Assembly: GCA_937995735.1 (NCBI GenBank)
Contig: CALKIZ010000102.1
Coordinates: 1 to 36,113, forward strand
DNA length: 36,113 bases
Source: an uncultured Neomegalonema sp.
GTDB taxonomy: Bacteria; Pseudomonadota; Alphaproteobacteria; Rhodobacterales; Rhodobacteraceae
Direction: 5' to 3'
A program made the translations under genes and the position numbers. Under the pieces are notes generated by a model. That model was not told where the DNA came from and did not search any database. It saw nothing but the letters and a program-made list of their open reading frames with translations. Positions 17,014 to 25,553 of this stretch are shown here, one piece after another (position 1 is the stretch's first letter; each line of letters starts with the position of its first letter).

Positions 17014-17901
17014 GTGAACGAAGTGCTGCGCTCACGCAAACAACTAGGCCGAGGCTTATCCGCTTTGCTAGCGGACGATCCAGTCGATGAAGTTAAACAA
17101 AACGAATTTTCTCCTGGCTCTACTGCAATCGCTCCAATTTCGCATTTGGAGGCAAACCCTGATCAACCGCGCAAGACATTTGATAAAGACGACCTCGATG
17201 CTCTTGCGGCGTCGATTAAAGAAAAAGGTTTGCTACAGCCGATCCTCGTTCGTCATAACCCACGCAATCCAGATGGTTATGAAATCATAGCTGGTGAGCG
17301 TCGTTGGCGGGCTGCACAGCAGGCTGCTTTGCATGAAGTTCCCATTATTGTGCGTGATTTCAGTGATGCGGAGACGTTGGAAGTCGCAATCATTGAAAAC
17401 GTCCAGCGATCCGACCTCAATCCTGTTGAAGAGGCAGAGGGATATGTGCGTTTGATCGACCATCATGATTATACGCAAGAACAGCTAGCACAGGTTATTG
17501 GCCGATCCCGTAGTCACATTGCGAATATGACGCGCCTGTTGAAATTGCCAGATGTGACTTTGGATTACCTTCGCTCTGGTGATCTGACGATGGGTCACGC
17601 CCGTGCTTTGATTGGCAAATCTGATGCTGATCAATTGGCTGATGAAATTGTCAAACATGGTCTTTCAGTTCGCGATACTGAAAAATTGGCTGCGAATGAT
17701 ACGAAGCCGAAAGCTAAAAAGAACAGCTCCGGCAAAGCCGCTGAGAGTATTGATGTTGATACGGCGGCGCTGGCATCGGACCTCAGTGCTGCGCTAGAAG
17801 CAAAAGTTAACATCAACCATAGAGGGAAAGGCGGAACTTTAGAGATCAGTTATTCTTCTTTGGAACAACTAGATGCTCTCTGTGAGCGGTTTGGTATATA
17901 G
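17014..17901 (+). CDS. parB: Chromosome-partitioning protein ParB (CTPase, parS-binding)
   Basis: The 295-residue protein starts at GTG 17014 behind a strong GGGGGAA ribosome-binding site. Its N terminus (RKQLGRGLSALLADD) has the ParA-interaction type sequence. The CTP-binding domain contains NPDQPRKTF, LLQPILVR and GERRWRAAQ, followed by IENVQRSDLNPVEEAEGY and a helix-turn-helix (QLAQVIGRSRSHIANMTRLL). The dimerisation domain is C-terminal. It loads at parS and slides as a CTP-dependent clamp. Its last 33 bases overlap, tail to tail, the end of the histidine kinase gene on the other strand. Confidence 0.96.
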   Translation: MNEVLRSRKQLGRGLSALLADDPVDEVKQNEFSPGSTAIAPISHLEANPDQPRKTFDKDDLDALAASIKEKGLLQPILVRHNPRNPDGYEIIAGERRWRAAQQAALHEVPIIVRDFSDAETLEVAIIENVQRSDLNPVEEAEGYVRLIDHHDYTQEQLAQVIGRSRSHIANMTRLLKLPDVTLDYLRSGDLTMGHARALIGKSDADQLADEIVKHGLSVRDTEKLAANDTKPKAKKNSSGKAAESIDVDTAALASDLSAALEAKVNINHRGKGGTLEISYSSLEQLDALCERFGI

Positions 17902-20592
17902 AGCATCTTCCATATTACTTTGATTGTGCAATTCAGACGTAATTGGCAAAGTGATGATGAACTGAGCACCCGTTTTAGATTTGGGTGAAAGAACAACGTC
18001 ACCGCCAAACTTACGAGCGATTGTTCGACTGATTGCGAGGCCCAGCCCAGCTCCTTTCTCATTGGTTGGTTTTGAGCCGCGCGAGAACTTATCAAAGATG
18101 AGCGTTGCGTCGTGTTCAGATATTCCTGAGCCGTTGTCGCTGACACTTGTGTGGAATGTTCCGGCTGCTACCGAAGTGTCGATCTCAATCTTAGGATTCA
18201 CTGCATCATTATATTTAATCGCGTTGGAAATGATGTTGATGAAGACTTGTGTGAGGCGATCTTGATTGGCGAGCGTGGTCGTTGGTTGATCGGTATACTC
18301 TTCGATAATGGTGACATTGGCAGAGGCCGCTAATCCACGACAGGCATCAACAGCACGCTTTAGTGCAACCATTGGATCAATCAGCGTTACCGGAAAATCA
18401 TCGCCCCGTTCGACTGCTCCAATATCAAGAATTTCGTCGAGAAGCCGTGTTAAACGCACGCTCTCATCATGGATAATATCCATAAAATACCGTGACTTAT
18501 CATCATCAATACGATTATTTTGTGCGAGAATTTCTGAAAATGACCTAATGGATGTCATTGGCGTGCGCAGCTCGTGGCTGACTTGGCTTAAAAATTCGTC
18601 CTTTTGAGCGTCGATTTGCACCAAGCGTTCGTTAGCGCTCTTTAGCTTGGAAGCAGTTTCTTCAATCTCACGCGATTTTTGTTCGATCCGTGTCGAGTAT
18701 TCCATCAATCGAGCGGTCTCATCGGCGATTTCTACTAGTTCATCAAGGCTGATACGTTCACCGCCAGCGACGCGGGAAATCATCGCGCGGGCCGAAGCTG
18801 CACCGACGCTGGATGCCATTCGGCGTTCCAGATGATTGATAAATGCATCATCGGGAACGGGGAATTCGGCTTTCTGATTGTGAGCCTGCGCGTAGTTTCG
18901 GAAGATGCCATAGGCTTGGTTTGCGCCCATCACCCGTTGCGCCAAATCAAACAATGTATCGGCGGATGCCGCACGCCCAACGAGTCGTTGGCCGCCTTCA
19001 GAACCGGAGCGGAAGGCGTCTACAAAGAGTGTGCTTTGCAATTGTTCGAGCGGATTTAAATCCCGGCTCAAAGACCCCAACACAAAGAAGAAGACATTCG
19101 CACTGATGCTCCAGAAAAAAGCGTGCATGAGCGGGTCTAAGCTGGTCAGGCCGAATAACGCATCGGGGCGTAATGCTTCGATACCGAACGGGCCAACTTG
19201 GGCAACCTGCTGCCACCATTTTGCATCGGCCAATAGGCCGGGTAACAGCAGGGTATAGGTCCAAATCGCAAATCCTACGGACAACCCGAGCATTGCGCCG
19301 CGCCGATTGGCTCTTGGCCAGAACAGCGCGCCCAATAATGCTGGTAGAACTTGTGCGACGCCAAGAAAGGCGACCAATCCAATCGAAGCTAGGCCGGCAC
19401 TCTGCGGTCCGAATTCGAGATAGAGAAATCCGACAAATAGAATACCGCAAATTGCGATGCGCCGGCTTTTGAGAAGCAATCCGCGCACATCGCCATCAAC
19501 GCTCAACCCAGCGGTCCGGCGCAACGTCAAGGGCATGACGATATGGTTCGAGATCATTGTTGAAAGAGCAATGCATGAAACAATAACCATCGACGTTGCC
19601 GAGGAAAACCCGCCCAAAAATGCTAGCAAAGCAATGTCATCACGACCGGCGGCCAAGGGCATCGTTAGTACGAACATATCAGGGTTGGAGCCGGGGGGCA
19701 GGGTGGTCGCGCCCACCGCCGCTATTGGTAAGATAAAGAGGCTCATTAAAAATAGGTAGAGCGGAAACAACCAAGCCGCTGTGAATAAGTGCCGTTCATT
19801 ATCATTTTCTACGACAGTCACTTGGAACTGGCGCGGCAGACAGAGAACCGCAGTTCCCGAGAGTAAGATAAGCCCTATCCAGCGAACGCCAAAACCTTCT
19901 TCGGGGGGAGGCATGGTTTCCGCGATCCGGTTAAAGATATCCTGCGGACCGTCTGCAACATGATAGACCGCGACCAGTCCGACACCGATGAGCGCTACCA
20001 GCTTTACGATTGCCTCTACAGCGATAGCGGCAACCACGCCATAGTGCCGCTCATTAGCATCGATGCTGCGTGTACCGAAGATAATTGTAAATAACGCTAA
20101 ACCTGCTGCAACCCATAGGGCAGTTATAGGAGCAGATCCAACAGTATCAGACGATCCTCCGATTACCTGAAAACTTGTGGTAATGGCTTTGAGCTGTAAG
20201 GCGATATAGGGCGCTGCGCCGAAAACAGCGATGATTGTAACTGTCGCCGCGATCAGATCACTTTTGCCGTAACGCGATGAGATGAAATCAGCAATCGAGG
20301 TTATGTTGTTCTCACGGCGAATGCGGAGCAGCTTTCGCAAAACTGAATAGAATCCAAGAAAGACGAGCGTGGGGCCGATGTAAATTGTTGCGAACTCAAG
20401 GCCATTTCTAGCCGCTGATCCGACGGCTCCGTAGAAGGTCCAACTGGTGCAGTAAACCGAGATGGAAAGCGTGTAGACCAATGGTGAACTGAGCCATCCA
20501 GATCGTGTGCTGCGGTCGCTAATGAAGGCGACGAGAAACAGGACAACCGCATACCCAAGGGCTGCGAGGATGACGACATTGAGCGAACTCAT
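17869..20592 (-). CDS. Sensor histidine kinase with N-terminal SLC5 (sodium/solute symporter) domain, CbrA/CrbS-like
   Basis: The 907-residue protein has a sodium-solute-symporter-like N-terminal half with 12 or 13 hydrophobic helices (to about residue 500). A linker with a LFVDAF segment resembling the STAC domain follows, then a coiled coil and a kinase core. The H box is FLSQVSHELRTPM with H673. ATP-binding motifs are NIISNAIKYN, SDNGSGI and GAGLGLAIS. No receiver domain is attached. Family members such as CbrA and CrbS/MxtR sense or transport small nutrients (histidine or acetate). It is the last gene of a three-gene operon with the response regulator and small membrane protein, overlapping the latter by 4 bp. 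The ligand is unknown. Confidence 0.9.
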   Translation of the reverse strand: MSSLNVVILAALGYAVVLFLVAFISDRSTRSGWLSSPLVYTLSISVYCTSWTFYGAVGSAARNGLEFATIYIGPTLVFLGFYSVLRKLLRIRRENNITSIADFISSRYGKSDLIAATVTIIAVFGAAPYIALQLKAITTSFQVIGGSSDTVGSAPITALWVAAGLALFTIIFGTRSIDANERHYGVVAAIAVEAIVKLVALIGVGLVAVYHVADGPQDIFNRIAETMPPPEEGFGVRWIGLILLSGTAVLCLPRQFQVTVVENDNERHLFTAAWLFPLYLFLMSLFILPIAAVGATTLPPGSNPDMFVLTMPLAAGRDDIALLAFLGGFSSATSMVIVSCIALSTMISNHIVMPLTLRRTAGLSVDGDVRGLLLKSRRIAICGILFVGFLYLEFGPQSAGLASIGLVAFLGVAQVLPALLGALFWPRANRRGAMLGLSVGFAIWTYTLLLPGLLADAKWWQQVAQVGPFGIEALRPDALFGLTSLDPLMHAFFWSISANVFFFVLGSLSRDLNPLEQLQSTLFVDAFRSGSEGGQRLVGRAASADTLFDLAQRVMGANQAYGIFRNYAQAHNQKAEFPVPDDAFINHLERRMASSVGAASARAMISRVAGGERISLDELVEIADETARLMEYSTRIEQKSREIEETASKLKSANERLVQIDAQKDEFLSQVSHELRTPMTSIRSFSEILAQNNRIDDDKSRYFMDIIHDESVRLTRLLDEILDIGAVERGDDFPVTLIDPMVALKRAVDACRGLAASANVTIIEEYTDQPTTTLANQDRLTQVFINIISNAIKYNDAVNPKIEIDTSVAAGTFHTSVSDNGSGISEHDATLIFDKFSRGSKPTNEKGAGLGLAISRTIARKFGGDVVLSPKSKTGAQFIITLPITSELHNQSNMEDALYTKPLTESI

Positions 20593-20819
20593 TTCGGATC
20601 GTCTCGTTCAGCTTTTGACAACCGCTGTGAGAGGATTGCTGCAATGAGAATAAGCGCAAGCCAAATTACGAACAAATAAACGAGTACAAGGGGTGCTCCG
20701 AACACAGTTGCTTCGGTCGCAAACAACCCAATTACCGGGGGTATAAGCAGCAGAAAGCCAAAGATAGGCGCGATCACTGCTATATCTTTCAATCGGCGCA
20801 AGGGTGTCAGCTTGGTCAT
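20589..20819 (-). CDS. Small two-helix membrane protein in the sensor operon
   Basis: The 76-residue protein has a basic N terminus (MTKLTPLRRLKDIAV) and two clear hydrophobic helices at about residues 14-35 and 42-65. It ends with a charged cytoplasmic tail (KAERDDPK). Its ATG overlaps the response regulator stop by one base (TGATG), and its stop overlaps the kinase start by 4 bp, so all three are translationally coupled. Small membrane proteins beside SLC5-type kinases are often of this size. A role as accessory subunit or stabiliser of the transporter-like domain is inference. I do not assign a named family. Confidence 0.75.
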   Translation of the reverse strand: MTKLTPLRRLKDIAVIAPIFGFLLLIPPVIGLFATEATVFGAPLVLVYLFVIWLALILIAAILSQRLSKAERDDPK

Positions 20820-21190
20820 CAGGATTTTGCACCAAGCCGCAGAACTTCTGTGACAATCTCTGAATTTGAAAACGGTTTGGTTACAAAAGCATCCGCTCCA
20901 AGTGCATCGGCGGTTTTCCTGTCATGGGATTGGCCCTTGGCTGTTAAAATCAAAACAGCAATATCGGTTAAATCAGAGTCTGAGCGAACCGTTTTCAGCA
21001 CATCAAAACCGTTCAATGATGGCAACATCACATCCAAGATCAAAACATCCGGTGTTGAAATACGCGCTTCTTTCAATGCTTCTTCGCCATCTAAAGCATG
21101 ACGGACATCACACCCTGCTTGTTCGAGGATAAAGCGTAATGATTCAGCGATGTTTTGTTCGTCCTCAGCTATCAGGACATTGACGCTCAC
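20819..21190 (-). CDS. Single-domain response regulator (CheY-like)
   Basis: The 123-residue protein is a receiver domain with no output domain. The acidic pair is E9/D10, with neighbouring E11, in LIAEDEQN. The phospho-acceptor is D53 (ILDVMLPSLNGFDVL), the switch Thr is T83 and the lysine is K105 in VTKPFSN. It probably accepts phosphate from the co-transcribed histidine kinase and passes the signal on by protein interaction or phosphotransfer. CrbR and CbrB, the partners of similar kinases elsewhere, have DNA-binding domains; this one does not. It is first in its operon, about 57 bases downstream of the XRE regulator gene. Confidence 0.9.
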   Translation of the reverse strand: MSVNVLIAEDEQNIAESLRFILEQAGCDVRHALDGEEALKEARISTPDVLILDVMLPSLNGFDVLKTVRSDSDLTDIAVLILTAKGQSHDRKTADALGADAFVTKPFSNSEIVTEVLRLGAKS

Positions 21191-21247
21191 AAGTTTCTCC
21201 TACGTTTTGACAAAGTGTTTGCCGCTTTTTCAATTCTGTCAAAACCC

Positions 21248-22795
21248 TTATTCTGTTCTGACCGATGTTTCTTGTCGATGGGCACATCCCTCGCGCGGAC
21301 ATAAAAGACAGGTTGAGCCAACCAACTCAGCTTCGGCTGCCGATGATAGGTCTAATCCATCTGAATAAACCAGCCTATCTGCATTCAGCGCATCGCAAGC
21401 AAGCATCAGTGAATAGCTTGGTAACGTTTTTCCAAAGCCACTTGCGACGGGGCGTGTGGCACGGGCGAGAATGAAAAATCGGTCTCCATTCGGAAACTCT
21501 GCAAGCTGTCGTTGGCGAAGGTCGGGCGTTTGCATCGCCGAATAAACCGCCCAAAGCGGACATGCTCCACCAAAACGCGGCATTGGCAGGCGGGGTAGGG
21601 GAAATCGTTTTGTCAGGTAACCTGCCGCATTTGCGCGCAAAAACGCAAACGGTACGCCCTCCATACCGGGCTGACGCAAGCTGGTGAAGCGATGGCAGAG
21701 TTGCTCTGGCGAGGCATTAAATTTCATGGCCAAAGCGTCAATATCATATCGCAGTGTTTCGGTAGTTTCGTGGAAAGGGGCGTAAGGCATCAATAAAGCC
21801 GCTGCTGCATACGCGAAAAGAGCGCGGGTGGCGCGATCCCTTGCTTCATCGCTTGTCAGTTCAAAAGCTTGAGAAAGTTCTGCTTCAATCGCTTCTTTTG
21901 TGGTCAATTCGGCAATGCGACGTGCAATCTCAAATCGTTCCGTTGATCGGGGCAGACCATCGGCGAGTAAAAGGACTTTTCCGTCGAAATGCGTCAATCG
22001 ATGTGATTGATTGGGCAGAGCATCAACGGCCAAGCGTTGTACCGAGACCCCTAAATCTTGAAGTGTTTCGATAAGCTCAGTCGTTGTCGGGATCTTTTCT
22101 CCACCCAATCGTTCCATTGCTGCTTCGATGGCTGGAAAATGATTTCGTCGTTCAAACAAGAATTCGTCGACTTCTTCCGGCGCAGTGAGCGCAGTTCCGG
22201 GTTTCTCGCTGCGCTCGAAAAAACCTGCAAGGGATTGGGCCACGTCTGCTAGGCGGGCGGCTTCCTCGCTGAGCACCTTATCGAAACGGCTTCTCTGTTC
22301 GGGTGAGATTTCTTCGGCTTCATCATAGATTGTTGTGACCGAATGGATCGCGGTTGAGGCATTGAGCATCTTATGGATCGATTCATTCAAAACCGGATCA
22401 TGGTTTAAGCGATCAGAGAATGCCGCGATCAAATCTTGATCCCGTTGTCCGGCACGATGCAGCGCAACAAGCGCTTGAGCCCATGATTCGTGCTGTGTGA
22501 CCAAAGTTCTGGCTTGCGTGCGATCTAATGCGAGGCCAGCAACGGCGGGATCGGAGGTAACCTCTTCCAAATCTGTCAGAAGCCGCGTTTCGGCTTCACC
22601 ATCAAGAGCGCTCGAATCGATGCCGAGGATAGACGTGATGTCTCTCAGCCGAGCGCCTTTCAAGCGACGGCGATCATGCTCGACAAGGTTGATATAAGAA
22701 ACGGAAACACCCATTGCGGTTGCTAATGCAGTTTGGGTCATGCCTGACTGCTGACGGGCATTCCTGATAACATGACCAATCGGTGCGTCTCGCAT
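21248..22795 (-). CDS. XRE-family regulator, short-chain fatty acyl (ScfR/RamB/PrpR-like) type
   Basis: The 515-residue protein has an N-terminal helix-turn-helix (GHVIRNARQQSGMTQTALATAMG, then VSVSYINLVEHDRR). A middle IrrE/M78-like region (ERFEIARRIAELTT) and a C-terminal DUF2083-type region follow. Near the C terminus is a cysteine/histidine cluster, CLLCPREGCAHRQ. This order is that of the ScfR/RamB/PrpR group, which senses acyl-CoA or related metabolites and controls short-chain-fatty-acid genes. The gene is divergent from the ABC importer across a spacer with five TTTACA-type repeats, suggesting it regulates the importer and itself. The effector is unknown. Confidence 0.85.
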   Translation of the reverse strand: MRDAPIGHVIRNARQQSGMTQTALATAMGVSVSYINLVEHDRRRLKGARLRDITSILGIDSSALDGEAETRLLTDLEEVTSDPAVAGLALDRTQARTLVTQHESWAQALVALHRAGQRDQDLIAAFSDRLNHDPVLNESIHKMLNASTAIHSVTTIYDEAEEISPEQRSRFDKVLSEEAARLADVAQSLAGFFERSEKPGTALTAPEEVDEFLFERRNHFPAIEAAMERLGGEKIPTTTELIETLQDLGVSVQRLAVDALPNQSHRLTHFDGKVLLLADGLPRSTERFEIARRIAELTTKEAIEAELSQAFELTSDEARDRATRALFAYAAAALLMPYAPFHETTETLRYDIDALAMKFNASPEQLCHRFTSLRQPGMEGVPFAFLRANAAGYLTKRFPLPRLPMPRFGGACPLWAVYSAMQTPDLRQRQLAEFPNGDRFFILARATRPVASGFGKTLPSYSLMLACDALNADRLVYSDGLDLSSAAEAELVGSTCLLCPREGCAHRQETSVRTE

Positions 22796-22805
22796 GGATC
22801 AACCC

Positions 22806-22902
22806 TTTGTAAATCCGTGATTTTCTTTACAAAAAGTAAAAAATTTACATAATTGATAAATAAAGAAGTCGAATATTTACAAAAAATATATGCATTTACA
22901 AG
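22806..22902. promoter_or_regulatory. Five TTTACA-type repeats, candidate operator region for the XRE regulator
   Basis: The spacer between the divergent XRE regulator and importer contains TTTGTAAA (22806, inverted), TTTACAAA (22826), TTTACATA (22844), TTTACAAA (22876) and TTTACAAG (22895). Regulators of the RamB/PrpR type bind TTTGCAAA-like words, and this set differs mainly by A for G at the centre. The arrangement suggests cooperative binding. The high AT content makes some copies likely by chance. Confidence 0.5.
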
Positions 22903-23017
22903 AGCTTATTGCATCTTTGACTAAATTAGATTATTAGAAAGGAATGTGTCCGTCGTGCATTGCTGTATTATGCACATCAGTCACACTTATAAGTCTTTGG
23001 GAGGATATGTAGAGACT

Positions 23018-24376
23018 ATGAGCCTTATCAAAAAAAATCTCGACCGTCGCGGCGTACTTAAAGGATCGGCTGCTGCTGGTCTTGCCGCTCCTATGTTCTT
23101 CAACGGAAGTGCATTTGCTGAAGGCGAAAATTACCTGAACGCGCCAAAAGGCAAGTCGGTTACTTTCGGTTTTAACGTCCCACAAACCGGCGCTTATGCC
23201 GATGAAGGTGCGGATGAGCTTCGCGCTTATAAACTCGCTGTTAAGCACCTGAACGGTGAAGGCGACGGCGGAATGATGAATACCTTTAAGCCGTCGAACC
23301 TTAAAGGTAACGGCATTCTTGGTAAGAAAGTTGAATTCGTCACGGGCGACACGCAGACAAAATCTGATGCTGCACGGTCTTCTGCGAAGAAAATGATCGA
23401 GGCTGATAAAGCCATCATGATCACCGGCGGTTCGTCCTCAGGCGTTGCGATTGCGGTTCAGTCGCTTTGTCAGGAAGCTGGCGTTATCTTCATGGCTGGT
23501 CTGACCCACTCGAACGACACGACGGGTAAAGATAAGCGCGCAAATGGCTTCCGTCACTTCTTCAACGGCTTCCAATCCGGTGCTGCGCTAGCGCCTGTTC
23601 TGGAAAACGCTTACGGTAAAGACCGTAAAGCTTATCACCTGACAGCTGACTACACATGGGGCTGGACGATTGAGCAATCAATCAGTGAAGCGACCCAAGC
23701 TAAAGGTTGGGAAACTGTTGAAACCGTACGTACCCCACTCGGCGCTGGTGACTTCTCGCAATACCTGACGCCTGTTCTGAACTCGGGTGCTGACGTTCTT
23801 GTCCTGAACCACTACGGTAAGGATATGGTCAACTCGCTGACGCAAGCCGTTAAGTTCGGTATGCGCGACAAGCAAGTGAACGGCAAAGACTTCACTATCG
23901 TTGTCCCACTTTACTCGCGTCTGATGGCGCAAGGTGCTGGTGAGAATGTGAAAGGCATCTTCGGTTCCACGAACTGGCACTGGTCCTTGACCGATGACGG
24001 ATCAAAAGCATTCGTTAAATCCTTCGGTCAGGAATACGGCTTCCCGCCATCGCAGGCTGCACATACCTGCTACGTTCAGACACTTCTCTATGCGAACGCT
24101 GCTGAAACAGCTGGTACGTTTAACCCATGCGGTATCGTTGAAGCGCTTGAAGATTTCGAGTTTGATGGACTGGGTAACGGCCCAACGCTGTATCGCGGCG
24201 CTGACCACCAGTGCTTTAAAGACGTTCTCGTCGTGAAGGGTAATGAGAACCCAACGTCGAAATTCGATATCCTCGAAGTCGTTGAAGTAACACCTGCTGA
24301 ACAGGTCATCTACGATCCTGAGCATGAAATGTTTGCTGGTGGTGAACTTGGCGAATGTAACGCTGGCGCTGCTTAA
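23018..24376 (+). CDS. ABC importer substrate-binding protein, HAAT family, Tat signal
   Basis: The frame opens upstream at 22946, but ATG 23018 follows a GGGAGGA ribosome-binding site (22999-23005) and gives a proper signal peptide. MSLIKKNLDRRGVLKGSAAAG carries the twin arginine, followed by a hydrophobic core and A-F-A-E cleavage region. The 452-residue protein has the Leu/Ile/Val-binding fold (VTFGFNVPQTGAYADEGADELRA; GGSSSGVAIAVQSL; YTWGWTI). Such proteins deliver branched amino acids, urea, short amides or carboxylates. Codon choice (CGT, AAC, CTG, GGT) looks more biased than in neighbours, as in highly expressed genes. Five cysteines are unusual for a periplasmic binding protein. The substrate is not determined. 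Confidence 0.88.
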   Translation: MSLIKKNLDRRGVLKGSAAAGLAAPMFFNGSAFAEGENYLNAPKGKSVTFGFNVPQTGAYADEGADELRAYKLAVKHLNGEGDGGMMNTFKPSNLKGNGILGKKVEFVTGDTQTKSDAARSSAKKMIEADKAIMITGGSSSGVAIAVQSLCQEAGVIFMAGLTHSNDTTGKDKRANGFRHFFNGFQSGAALAPVLENAYGKDRKAYHLTADYTWGWTIEQSISEATQAKGWETVETVRTPLGAGDFSQYLTPVLNSGADVLVLNHYGKDMVNSLTQAVKFGMRDKQVNGKDFTIVVPLYSRLMAQGAGENVKGIFGSTNWHWSLTDDGSKAFVKSFGQEYGFPPSQAAHTCYVQTLLYANAAETAGTFNPCGIVEALEDFEFDGLGNGPTLYRGADHQCFKDVLVVKGNENPTSKFDILEVVEVTPAEQVIYDPEHEMFAGGELGECNAGAA

Positions 24377-24394
24377 TTTGCGTCTTTGATCTCG

Positions 24395-24422
24395 GGCCGA
24401 CCTCTCGATAGAGCGGTCGGCC
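24395..24422 (+). promoter_or_regulatory. Strong hairpin between binding-protein and permease genes
   Basis: GGCCGACC (24395-24402) and GGTCGGCC (24415-24422) are perfect 8-bp arms around a 12-base centre that can pair further (CTC/GAG). It lies 19 bases after the stop of the binding protein and has no T-tract. Such hairpins commonly stabilise the upstream message or partly terminate, giving more binding protein than membrane components. Confidence 0.6.
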
Positions 24423-24524
24423 TATCTTTGGATTTATGCTGTGAATTACAGCGAGATCCGGCGCGATGATTGCGCGCTTATTACAAACATTCCGTTGATT
24501 TAGATACGCGACAAAGGATGTGCC

Positions 24525-25550
24525 GTGGACGCCATTATTCTTCAGGTTTTGAACGGGTTGGAAAAGGGCGGGGCCTATGCGCTTATCGCACTCGGCCTGA
24601 CATTAATTTTTGGCACGCTCGGCGTCGTAAATTTTGCCCACGGCGCATTGTTTATGCTCGGTGCATTTTGTGCTGTTATTATGCGGTCCCTTCTAACATA
24701 CGAAGTGGCAACAGGCGAAGTCGAGGCAACGGCTTGGGGAACGGAAGTCGCTGTTACAACGCCTTACGTGACAAACTTGTTCGGTGATTTTGGCAATACG
24801 TTGATAGACTGGGCCGTGCCGGTTTCAATCTTACTGACAATACCCGTTATGTTGATTGTCGGCTTGGTCATGGAGCGCGGCCTTATCCGTCACTTCTATA
24901 AGCGCCCGCACGCAGAACAGATTTTGGTAACCTTTGGTCTTGCGATTGTTCTGGCTGAGTTAATCAAGGCGCAATTTGGTGCAAATCCGATCCCTGTACC
25001 GGAGCCTGCAGCTCTTGGTGGGATGGCTGATTTCAGTGGGATATTCGGAAGTGAGCCGGGTACGATCACGTATCCGATGTGGCGCTTCGTTTATTTTCTC
25101 TTCTCGGCCTTCATCATTTTGGTTGTCTTCTGTTTCTTGAAATTTACGACATTTGGAATGGTTGTTCGTGCCGGTATGGAAGACCGTGAAACGGTCGGAC
25201 TGCTTGGCATTAATATCGGCAAGCGTTTTACCTTTATGTTTGCGGTATCAGCCATGATCGCCGGTCTTGCCGGAGCGATGTACACGCCGATCATCTCACC
25301 CGATTATAACATCGGAATGGAGTTTCTTGTGCTTAGCTTCGTCGTTGTGGTCGTTGGCGGCATGGGCAGTCTTGGCGGTGCTGTTTCCGCTGGTTTCCTT
25401 CTCGGATTGCTTCAATCATTCTCGGCGATGAACGAGGTCAAAGCGATTATACCTGGCATTGACCAAATCATTATTTATCTGGTCGCAATTATTGTGCTGT
25501 TGGTTCGGCCTCGCGGCTTGATGGGCCGCAAAGGTGTGATGGAGACTTAA
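24525..25550 (+). CDS. ABC importer permease, LivH-type (HAAT family)
   Basis: The 341-residue protein starts at GTG (MDAIILQVLNGLEKGGAYAL) and has about eight hydrophobic helices. It has the family motifs LIALGLTLIFGTLGVVNFAHG near the N terminus and AMIAGLAGAMYTPI and VVVVGGMGSLGGAVSAGFLLG near the C terminus. It forms one half of the membrane channel. A periplasmic insert at about residues 60-90 (EVATGEVEATAWGTE) is longer than in LivH. The gene follows the binding-protein hairpin and precedes the second permease by three bases. Confidence 0.9.
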   Translation: MDAIILQVLNGLEKGGAYALIALGLTLIFGTLGVVNFAHGALFMLGAFCAVIMRSLLTYEVATGEVEATAWGTEVAVTTPYVTNLFGDFGNTLIDWAVPVSILLTIPVMLIVGLVMERGLIRHFYKRPHAEQILVTFGLAIVLAELIKAQFGANPIPVPEPAALGGMADFSGIFGSEPGTITYPMWRFVYFLFSAFIILVVFCFLKFTTFGMVVRAGMEDRETVGLLGINIGKRFTFMFAVSAMIAGLAGAMYTPIISPDYNIGMEFLVLSFVVVVVGGMGSLGGAVSAGFLLGLLQSFSAMNEVKAIIPGIDQIIIYLVAIIVLLVRPRGLMGRKGVMET

Positions 25551-25553
25551 ACC

